Shown in pieces: positions 1-6,033 of a DNA stretch of 8,707 nucleotides (position 1 is the first letter of the stretch; the number at the start of each line of letters is the position of its first letter). A program made the position numbers and the translations under genes. The notes below the pieces were generated by a model, which was not told the origin of the DNA, made no database searches, and saw nothing but the letters and a program-made list of their open reading frames with translations. The stretch lies in the NCBI GenBank assembly GCA_018715465.1, contig DVLN01000121.1, forward strand, positions 1 to 8,707, read 5' to 3'. Source of the DNA: Candidatus Faecivivens stercorigallinarum (lineage in GTDB: Bacteria; Bacillota; Clostridia; Oscillospirales; Ruminococcaceae).

Positions 1-1235
1 ACCCAGGCTACACGCAGTACACAAATACCCAGCAGTGTGATAATCATTGGGATTAGTGAATCTCCTGCCCCTTTGATTGCTCGAGAGAAGACTTCGATGG
101 GAACGTAGGTAAAATAGAAAGTAACCATGTAGAATATCATTTCTTCGCCGATTTTGATGACATTCGCATCCCGCGTAAACAGCCCCAGCGTATATCGTTC
201 AGTCAGCAGCAGCAGTGCCGAGAGTACGACCGTCATACCCATCGCCATTGCCATAGAGACACGGACGCTTTTTCTGACACGGTCGTATTTACCAGCACCA
301 AAGTTCTGTCCGACAAAAGTTGTGACAGCGATGCCGGACGCATTAATGGCCATCCAGAAAAGAGAATCTACCTTGCCAACTGCTGTCCAGCCTGCAATTA
401 CATCTGTTCCAAAGCCGTTGATGCTCGACTGGATCAGGATATTGGAGATCGAATACATTGTCGACTGGAGGCCGACTGGCAGGCCAATTCTCAACATAGA
501 CTTGATCAGTCGTACATCCATCCGCAGCATTTTCAGTGAAAACCGGTAGCATTCCTGGGTTTTCATTAAAGACGCAAATGTCAGAAGGACGCTGACTACC
601 TGCGACAGTACGGTGGCGATTGCGGCACCGGCTACCCCCATTCCCATTCCGACGACAAACAGCAGATCTAGTACAACGTTGGTCAGACAGCAGGCAATCA
701 GGAAATACAACGGTCGTTTGGAATCACCGATTGCCCGAAGGATGGCCGAACCAATGTTGTACAGTATCGGGAAGGTAATACCGGCAAAATAGATTTGCAT
801 ATACGGCAGAGCGTATCCCATGATGTTATCCGGTACTGCAATGGCAGTCAGCGCAGCACGGGAAAATGCGACGCCAATAACAGTAAACAATACGCTGGCA
901 ATCAGGCCCATAAATACCAATGCATGGACAGCTTTTTCGGTGTCTTCTTTTCGCCCGCCGCCGTAGAATTGTGCTATAATAACGCTGCCGCCGGATGCCA
1001 AGCCGGTGAAAAAGCCGATTAGCAGATTAATCAGCGTACCGGTTGAACCACCAACCGCGGCCAATGCTTCCTTTCCAACGAAGTTGCCAACAATAACGGC
1101 ATCAACTGTATTGTACAACTGCTGAAAGAAGGTTCCAAGCAGGATGGGGAAGAAAAATCGCAGCAGCTGTTTCCAAATCACGCCTTCTGTGATGCTGCCG
1201 ACAGGTGTTGTTTTTTTGATTTTTGTCTTTTCCAT
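1..1235 (-). CDS. MATE-family multidrug/cation antiporter, C-terminus cut off by window edge
   Basis: A polytopic inner-membrane protein of the MATE (multi antimicrobial extrusion) family, which exports drugs or metabolites using a Na+ or H+ gradient. The frame is open from the ATG at 1235 to the window edge, giving 411 codons of an expected ~450, so about 11 of 12 helices are present. The start reads MEKTKIKKTTPVGSITEGVI, a typical short cytoplasmic tail before TM1. Family hallmarks include QQLYNTVDAVIVG, the glycine-rich GFFTGLASGGSVIIAQFYG, ILRAIGDSKRPLYF ending the first half, and the second-half pseudo-repeat GLPVGLQSTMYSISN with TFVGQNFGAGKYDRV. The start is supported by AGGGG about 10 bases upstream. 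It begins just beyond the ychF terminator, and I found no convincing promoter of its own, so expression by read-through is possible. Substrate cannot be predicted; the second-half features suit the DinF/NorM-like clade loosely. Confidence 0.93.
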   Translation of the reverse strand, partial: MEKTKIKKTTPVGSITEGVIWKQLLRFFFPILLGTFFQQLYNTVDAVIVGNFVGKEALAAVGGSTGTLINLLIGFFTGLASGGSVIIAQFYGGGRKEDTEKAVHALVFMGLIASVLFTVIGVAFSRAALTAIAVPDNIMGYALPYMQIYFAGITFPILYNIGSAILRAIGDSKRPLYFLIACCLTNVVLDLLFVVGMGMGVAGAAIATVLSQVVSVLLTFASLMKTQECYRFSLKMLRMDVRLIKSMLRIGLPVGLQSTMYSISNILIQSSINGFGTDVIAGWTAVGKVDSLFWMAINASGIAVTTFVGQNFGAGKYDRVRKSVRVSMAMAMGMTVVLSALLLLTERYTLGLFTRDANVIKIGEEMIFYMVTFYFTYVPIEVFSRAIKGAGDSLIPMIITLLGICVLRVAW

Positions 1236-1260
1236 ATCTATAAGACCCCTATATTCCGGC

Positions 1261-1309
1261 GCTGAAAAACCCCACCTGAATCCAAAAGGAAGATGGGGTT
1301 ATATTCAGC
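1261..1309 (-). terminator. Rho-independent terminator after ychF
   Basis: On the minus strand, AACCCCATCT (1300-1291) pairs with AGGTGGGGTT (1277-1268), ten pairs including one G-U, and is followed by a run of five T (1269-1265). An outer arm GCTGAA (1309-1304) can also pair with TTCAGC (1266-1261), extending the hairpin. It lies 18 bases past the ychF stop and 26 bases before the MATE start, so it should end the ddl-like/DUF1934/argS/ychF transcript. Confidence 0.8.
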
Positions 1310-1327
1310 TGCACAAACACAGATTAA

Positions 1328-2422
1328 TCAGACATTAAAGCGGAAGGTTACAATATCGCCATCCTGCATCACATATTCTTTGCCTTCCAGACGAACCAGC
1401 CCTTTTTCGCGGGCAGCGGCCATCGTACCGCAGGCGATCAGGTCGTCAAAAGAAACCACTTCGGCGCGGATAAAGCCTTTTTCAAAGTCAGTATGGATCT
1501 TCCCGGCGGCTTTAGGTGCTTTGGTACCGCGAGTGATCGTCCATGCGTGGACATCATCCGGGCCTGCGGTCAGGAAGGAAATCAGTCCCAGCAGTGCATA
1601 GCCTTCGCGGATGATCCGGGAAAGGCCGCTCTCTTCCAGATGCAGGTCGGCGAGGAATTCCTTCTTGTCAGCGTCGTCCATATCCGAGAGGTCCTCTTCA
1701 ATCTTTGCGCAGATCGGCAGAACCTGGGAATTTTCTTCTTCAGCCAGCTTTTTGACCTTCTGATATTCAGTGTTGTTTTCATAGCCGCCGACAAAATCAT
1801 CTTCGCTCATATTAGCCGCGTAGATAACCGGCTTGTTGGACAGCAGCGGGGTGTCGTGCAGCGAGGCCAGCTGATCTTCGGTGAACGGGAAAGACCGGGC
1901 AGACTTTCCTTCTTCCAAATGGTCGCGCAGTGCTTCCAGGAACTGTACCTCGCCCAGCAGCTTTTTATCTGCTTTTGCAGCCTTCTGGGTTTTGGCGATT
2001 CTGCGTTCCAGTACTTCTATATCGGCGAGAATCAACTCAAGATTGATGGTTTCAATATCCCGCAGCGCGTCGATGCTGCCTTCCACATGGATGACATCGG
2101 TATCCTCAAAGCAGCGGACAACATGAACAATCGCGTCTACGTCACGGATATTCTGCAAAAACTTGTTGCCCAGCCCTTCACCTTTGGAAGCGCCCTTTAC
2201 CAGGCCTGCGATATCGACAAACTCAAGCACTGCCGGAGAAAACTTTTTCGGGTTATACATCTCAGCCAGCTTGTCCAGCCGTTTATCCGGGACCGAAACG
2301 ACGCCGACGTTCGGCTCGATTGTACAAAAAGGATAGTTCGCGGACTCAGCGCCGGCGTTGGTCAGCGCATTGAACAATGTGCTTTTTCCAACGTTAGGCA
2401 GGCCGACCATACCTAATTTCAT
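1328..2422 (-). CDS. ychF: Redox-regulated ATPase YchF (OLA1 family)
   Basis: A cytosolic Obg-family P-loop protein that, in this family, binds ribosomes and hydrolyses ATP rather than GTP; it is linked to translation and oxidative-stress control. The 364 residues match the usual length (E. coli 363). The Walker A/G1 motif GLPNVGKST is at 7-15. The G3 region with DIAGLVKGASKGEG starts at D70. The G4 position reads NMSE (204-207) instead of NKxD, the YchF signature explaining ATP preference. A helical coiled-coil insertion covers about 128-230 and a TGS domain about 280-363, ending YVMQDGDIVTFRFNV. The ATG at 2422 has GGAAAGGAAG eight bases upstream. It starts 29 bases after the argS stop and is followed by a terminator, so it is the last gene of the operon. 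Nothing odd was seen. Confidence 0.97.
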   Translation of the reverse strand: MKLGMVGLPNVGKSTLFNALTNAGAESANYPFCTIEPNVGVVSVPDKRLDKLAEMYNPKKFSPAVLEFVDIAGLVKGASKGEGLGNKFLQNIRDVDAIVHVVRCFEDTDVIHVEGSIDALRDIETINLELILADIEVLERRIAKTQKAAKADKKLLGEVQFLEALRDHLEEGKSARSFPFTEDQLASLHDTPLLSNKPVIYAANMSEDDFVGGYENNTEYQKVKKLAEEENSQVLPICAKIEEDLSDMDDADKKEFLADLHLEESGLSRIIREGYALLGLISFLTAGPDDVHAWTITRGTKAPKAAGKIHTDFEKGFIRAEVVSFDDLIACGTMAAAREKGLVRLEGKEYVMQDGDIVTFRFNV

Positions 2423-2451
2423 TTTTTATTCTTCCTTTCCAGTTCAGACCG

Positions 2452-4158
2452 TTACATAGAAACGGGAGCAGTAATTCCCAGCACTGTCAGCGCATTTTTC
2501 AGGGTAGTACGGGTCGCTTCACACAGCGCAATACGTGCCTGCATCAGCGGCTCATCATCGCCGATAACCTTGCAGGCATTGTAGAACTTATGGAACAGCG
2601 TTGCAAGCTCAGTCGTGTACCGTGTAATGCGTGCAGGATCATAATTCCTGGCCGCGTCGACAATCTCCTCAGGGAACTGGGCAATCCGTCTGATCAGCTC
2701 AGTCTCTTCGGATGTCGTCAACCGGTTAAGGTCATCCAGCGTCACCTCTCTGGGAGAGATGCCTTCTGCTGCCAATTTGCTCATAATCGAGCAGATACGG
2801 GCATGTGCATACTGAACATAATAAACCGGGTTGGAGCTGGTCTGTTCCACCGCGAGGTCAAGGTCAAAATCAAACTGGGAGTTTGCTTCCCGCAGATTGA
2901 AGAAGAACCGTGCCGCGTCAATCGGGATATCATCCAGCAGGGTGACCAGCGTAATCGCCTTACCGGAACGCTTGGACAGCTTGACGACTTCACCGCTGCG
3001 GACCAGTCTGACCATCTGCATCAGTACAACATCCAGCCGGTCCGGGTCAACCCCCAGCGCCTGCAAAGCTGCTTTCAGGCGGGGGACATAGCCGTGATGG
3101 TCTGCACCCAGCACGTCGATTGCCTTATCATATCCGCGGGTGACCAGTTTGTTATAGTGATAAGCGATATCCGGGACAACATAGGTAAAAAATCCATTGG
3201 AGCGGCGGAGAACAAAATCCTTGTCAGCACCAAATTCTGTTGCCTTAAACCAAATTGCGCCTTCGCTTTCGTAGGTATAACCCTTTTCGGTCAGCATATC
3301 GACGACCTTTGCCGCCTCTCCGCTCTCATGCAGAGAAGACTCCTTAAACCAGCAATCATATTTAATGCGGTAACGCAGCAGGTCGCGTTCCAGACCCTGG
3401 ATGTTCAGCGGCAGCGCGTAATCAACCAGCGCTTTTCTGCGCTCCTCTTCGGAAACGTCCTTGAAAGCATCTCCATGCAGGTCATAAAATGCCTGTGCAT
3501 GGTCGATGATGTCCTGCCCATGGTAGCTGTCTTCCGGCATATAGGTATCTTCGGGGCTGCCCTTTTGACCGTCACAGATCTGCAGATACCGCAGAGACAG
3601 CGACAGACCAAATTTGTTGATCTGGTTGCCGGCGTCGTTGATATAGAACTCACGGTTGACGCCAAAACCCGCCCAGTCAAGAACCGAAGCAAGGGTATCG
3701 CCAATCGCGCCGCCGCGGGCATTACCAATATGCATCGGCCCGGTTGGGTTGGCGGAGACAAATTCAACCAGAATCCGTTTTCCGTCGCCAAAAGCAGTGC
3801 GGCCATATCCATCCTTCTCATTCAGAACGTTGAGGACATCCTGTGAAAACCAGTTGCGGCCAAGGAAAAAGTTAATAAAGCCGGGGCCTGCAACCTCCAC
3901 CTTTTCAAAACTGGAGCCTTCCAGATTCATTGCCCCAATAATTGCATCGGCAATCATTTTCGGTGCCTTATGGAAAGCGCGTGCCGACACCATTGCTGCG
4001 TTGGTCGAGAAATCACCGTGGGAAACATCTGACGGGATCTCGATATTGAACGCAGGCAGTTCTGCTTCGGGCAGTGTGCCCGCATTTATCGCGGAAGCGA
4101 TCGCCTTTTCGACCAGCTTCCGGCATTCCTGTTTTACATCCAGGATGGGATTTACCAT
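2452..4158 (-). CDS. argS: Arginyl-tRNA synthetase
   Basis: A class I aminoacyl-tRNA synthetase that charges tRNA-Arg with arginine using ATP; cytosolic and normally essential. The 568 residues fit the bacterial family (550-580). The N-terminal Add-1 domain covers about 1-115, including SDVSHGDFSTNAAM (43-56). The HIGH-type motif reads HIGN (143-146) within SANPTGPMHIGNARGG. The catalytic core has FYINDAGNQ (171-179) and VLGADHHGY (349-357). The KMSKS-type motif reads KLSKRSG (393-399), intact in its two lysines. The DALR anticodon-binding domain covers about 445-568. The ATG at 4158 follows GGAAAGGAG by seven bases. Upstream, 42 bases away, is a DUF1934 gene, an arrangement also found as ywiB-argS in Bacillus. 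No T-box-like leader was seen in the 42-base gap. Confidence 0.97.
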   Translation of the reverse strand: MVNPILDVKQECRKLVEKAIASAINAGTLPEAELPAFNIEIPSDVSHGDFSTNAAMVSARAFHKAPKMIADAIIGAMNLEGSSFEKVEVAGPGFINFFLGRNWFSQDVLNVLNEKDGYGRTAFGDGKRILVEFVSANPTGPMHIGNARGGAIGDTLASVLDWAGFGVNREFYINDAGNQINKFGLSLSLRYLQICDGQKGSPEDTYMPEDSYHGQDIIDHAQAFYDLHGDAFKDVSEEERRKALVDYALPLNIQGLERDLLRYRIKYDCWFKESSLHESGEAAKVVDMLTEKGYTYESEGAIWFKATEFGADKDFVLRRSNGFFTYVVPDIAYHYNKLVTRGYDKAIDVLGADHHGYVPRLKAALQALGVDPDRLDVVLMQMVRLVRSGEVVKLSKRSGKAITLVTLLDDIPIDAARFFFNLREANSQFDFDLDLAVEQTSSNPVYYVQYAHARICSIMSKLAAEGISPREVTLDDLNRLTTSEETELIRRIAQFPEEIVDAARNYDPARITRYTTELATLFHKFYNACKVIGDDEPLMQARIALCEATRTTLKNALTVLGITAPVSM

Positions 4159-4176
4159 AATCGTTCTCCTTTCCAG

Positions 4177-4192
4177 GCCGGGATATTCCGGC
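4177..4192 (-). other. Small hairpin before the argS ribosome binding site
   Basis: GCCGG and CCGGC form a perfect five-base stem around a six-base loop, ending a few bases before the argS Shine-Dalgarno. There is no T-run, so it is not an intrinsic terminator. It may stabilise or process the operon mRNA, or be chance in a GC-rich gap. Confidence 0.3.
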
Positions 4193-4200
4193 AGCCGGGT

Positions 4201-4668
4201 TCAGACCGGCGTTACTTCAATCGTGAGTTCGTTTTCACTCAGCAGATTGGTATTCATATCCAGCGTATAGTGCAGATGGAACCGGCCGCCGTTTTCACCG
4301 AACTGATACTCCATATCATCAGTATAGACGCCGATTTCCATTGTATTGCCGAACACATTGTAGCTCCCCAGCGTACGGGTCCCCTGCTGCATAATCAGAT
4401 GGGAAGAGGCATCCCCCTTGCGTGTCAGCGTCACAACATGGCCATTTTCGCCTGTGTCATCTACGGCGACCTTCAAGGTGGTAATACAGCCTTCATAGCC
4501 GGTAGTTTCGGTTTCAACATAGGTCACATACCAGTGTCCGCCGAGGCGGTACATATAGCCATCGGTGATCAGCTCGGCCTCCATCGGTTCATCGTCGCCG
4601 TCAGGATGGTAGATGCCTTTGATCGAGATGGATACCGGATGTTTGCGTTTTGGATGCTGTTTTTCCAT
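4201..4668 (-). CDS. DUF1934 domain protein (YwiB-like beta-barrel)
   Basis: A small cytosolic protein of unknown function belonging to DUF1934, which adopts a lipocalin/calycin-like beta-barrel. The 155 residues are close to the family length (B. subtilis YwiB about 142). The conserved core is visible: HWYVTYVETETTGYEGCITTL, then VVTLTRKGDASSHLIMQQGTR, then the turn SYNVFGNTMEIGVYTDDMEY and a final HLHYTLDMN..NELTIEV strand pair. No signal peptide or membrane segment. The frame is open further upstream to an ATG at 4731, but that would overlap the ligase-like gene. The ATG at 4668 falls just after that gene's stop and has AAAGGAAG about ten bases upstream, so I chose it. Position between the ligase-like gene and argS matches the recurrent DUF1934-argS link; the reason for that link is unknown. 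Confidence 0.88.
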   Translation of the reverse strand: MEKQHPKRKHPVSISIKGIYHPDGDDEPMEAELITDGYMYRLGGHWYVTYVETETTGYEGCITTLKVAVDDTGENGHVVTLTRKGDASSHLIMQQGTRTLGSYNVFGNTMEIGVYTDDMEYQFGENGGRFHLHYTLDMNTNLLSENELTIEVTPV

Positions 4669-4699
4669 CAGGTCTGTTCTTCCTTTCTTTGCGGATGGA

Positions 4700-5776
4700 T
4701 CAGTATTCAACGTCGGATTTTTCAAACGCAAGCTGAATCAGCCGGTCGATCAGTTCCGGCATGGATACGCCCGCCGCTTCCCACAGCCGCGGGAAGATGC
4801 TGACCGACGAATAACCGGGGACGGTATTGAACTGATTGAGATAGACCTGTCCGTCTTCCGTCAGGAAGAAGTCAATGGAAGCCACACCCGCACATTCCAC
4901 TGCATCAAATGCGCGCAGGGCAGCCCGTCGGATGGCATCAGCCGCTTCATCCGGTAAATCAGCAGGAATTTGCAGCTGCTGGGGCGCGGATTCATAGGCG
5001 GTACGCGGGACAAAATTCGGGTCAAAGCAAATTTCGCCCAGCGGAGAAACTTCCAGATTGGAGAGATCATTGCCAATCAGGCCGCACTTAATCTGCCGGC
5101 CATGGATTGCTTCCTTAATCAGCACCTTATTGTCATGAACAAACGCCATCTTGACGGCACGTTCCAGATCTTCCGGGCAGGACGCATGAAAGACGCCGCC
5201 GGCGGTATTGGAGCAGGCGGGCTTGACATAGACCGGGAAGCCAAAGCTGTATTGAATTTGTTTGACCAGCGACGGGATGTCCAGCCGTTCATCTCGCCGG
5301 ACGGTGATATAACGGGACATTTTGATGCCGGAAGCAGTCAGAATCATGTGGGCGAATCCTTTATCCATGCACAAAGCGGAGGTGCAGGCTCCCGCACCGA
5401 CAAACGGGATGCCGGAGCATTCCAGAATGCCCTGAAACTTTCCGTCTTCTCCGCGCTTACCATATAATACAGGGAAAACGCAGTCCAGACCCAAATAGGA
5501 AGCACTGCCGTCGTTCATCAGTTTATAGATACCGGTCTTTGAATCGTCGGTACTGAAAATACAGCTGCAGCTGTCGGGGTAAGACTCCCAGGCACCTGAG
5601 CGGATACCATCCGCATCACCGGGATAATACAGCATTCTGCCCTTGCGGGTGATACCGATGCAGACTGTTTCATATTTTGCCGGCATGTTGCGAAGCAGGA
5701 ACCATGCCGACATGCAGGAAATATCATGTTCGGGGGAGGTGCCGCCGAACAGAATGGCAATACGTTTTTTTGCCAT
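4700..5776 (-). CDS. D-alanine--D-alanine ligase-like ATP-grasp protein with altered active site
   Basis: The fold is clearly that of Ddl/VanA ligases, which join D-Ala to D-Ala (or D-Lac/D-Ser) for peptidoglycan. It has 358 residues, N-terminal FGGTSPEHDIS (10-20), GEDGKFQG (109-116), MDK (137-139), the ATP-grasp lysine in VYVKPA (182-187), IPADL (270-274) and a C-terminal ASIDFFL...NQFNTVPGYSS. Compared from memory with E. coli DdlB, many catalytic residues differ: HG is YG (105), the GSSVG loop is NTAGG (190-194), E187 is Q228, the lysine of KY is A260 (Y261 kept), R255 is S300, and Mg-ligand E270 is Q315. D302 and N317 are kept. It may be a weak enzyme, one using another substrate, or a pseudoenzyme; annotating it as functional Ddl is unsafe. 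Start 5776 (MAKKR) has GGAAAGGAAG six bases upstream; it is first in the operon, 31 bases before DUF1934. Confidence 0.85.
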   Translation of the reverse strand: MAKKRIAILFGGTSPEHDISCMSAWFLLRNMPAKYETVCIGITRKGRMLYYPGDADGIRSGAWESYPDSCSCIFSTDDSKTGIYKLMNDGSASYLGLDCVFPVLYGKRGEDGKFQGILECSGIPFVGAGACTSALCMDKGFAHMILTASGIKMSRYITVRRDERLDIPSLVKQIQYSFGFPVYVKPACSNTAGGVFHASCPEDLERAVKMAFVHDNKVLIKEAIHGRQIKCGLIGNDLSNLEVSPLGEICFDPNFVPRTAYESAPQQLQIPADLPDEAADAIRRAALRAFDAVECAGVASIDFFLTEDGQVYLNQFNTVPGYSSVSIFPRLWEAAGVSMPELIDRLIQLAFEKSDVEY

Positions 5777-5832
5777 ATGTGCCTTCCTTTCCGGTATAAT
5801 CTGGGGACAGCTAAGGATTGCTGACCATTCCA

Positions 5833-5846
5833 GTGCGCAGTGCGCA
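5833..5846. repeat. Tandem GTGCGCA repeat in the ligase-like gene leader
   Basis: Two adjacent copies of GTGCGCA (5833-5839, 5840-5846), each containing the self-complementary TGCGCA. They lie in the presumed 5' leader of the minus-strand operon, shortly after the predicted transcription start. They could form a small hairpin or a regulator site; function unknown. Confidence 0.5.
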
Positions 5847-5869
5847 AAATACCATAATAAGTACATTCT

Positions 5870-5898
5870 ATCATACCACACCGGCGGTCTAATTTCAA
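5870..5898 (-). promoter_or_regulatory. Sigma-A promoter of the ddl-like/DUF1934/argS/ychF operon
   Basis: Minus strand: -35 TTGAAA (5898-5893), a 17-base spacer, and -10 TATGAT (5875-5870) preceded by TG one base before, giving an extended -10. Predicted start near 5862, leaving an ~86-base leader before the ATG at 5776. No other promoter of this quality was found in the gaps further down the operon. Confidence 0.75.
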
Positions 5899-5972
5899 TG
5901 GTTTCCGGGTGTAAATGATTTTCCCAGGCAGAAATTGTCGGTAAAAGAATCAAAAAGACAGCAAACGATAGG

Positions 5973-5993
5973 CTGTAAAATTGCACTTTACAG
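5973..5993. promoter_or_regulatory. Putative operator O1 enclosing the recombinase -35 box
   Basis: Perfect inverted repeat CTGTAAA - 7 bases - TTTACAG. The seven-base spacer contains exactly the -35 hexamer TTGCAC. The half-site GTAAA is shared with the neighbouring O2. Likely bound by the XRE domain of the adjacent gene (inference). Confidence 0.6.
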
Positions 5994-6010
5994 TTTTACT
6001 ATGCTATAGT
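5981..6010 (+). promoter_or_regulatory. Promoter of the XRE-recombinase gene
   Basis: -35 TTGCAC (5981-5986), 18-base spacer, -10 TATAGT (6005-6010); a 17-base spacing to CTATAG is also possible. Start expected near 6017, giving a very short leader before the AAGGAG at 6019-6024 and ATG at 6034. Overlapped by two palindromes, so strongly repressible by design. Confidence 0.7.
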
Positions 6011-6013
6011 AAA
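5995..6013. promoter_or_regulatory. Putative operator O2 overlapping the recombinase -10 box
   Basis: Perfect inverted repeat TTTACTAT - GCT - ATAGTAAA covering the -10 box. Both arms carry the same outer GTAAA half-site as O1, and the centres of O1 (5983) and O2 (6004) are 21 bp apart, two helical turns, so two dimers would sit on one face of the DNA. Confidence 0.65.
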
Positions 6014-6033
6014 GCAAAAAGGAGACGGTACAG

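Noticed and set aside
1493..2416. 307-codon plus-strand frame opposite ychF
   Set aside because: Antisense shadow of a confidently identified gene; composition is not protein-like.
2590..3846. 418-codon plus-strand frame opposite argS
   Set aside because: Antisense shadow of argS, caused by its codon bias; no domain or start signal.
4669..4731. Longer DUF1934 start at 4731
   Set aside because: It overlaps the ligase-like gene and lacks a ribosome site, while 4668 has one and fits the family length.
5777..5986. N-terminal extension of the ligase-like gene to 5986
   Set aside because: It would place coding sequence across the operon promoter, and the MAKKR start at 5776 has a strong ribosome site and the correct family N-terminus.
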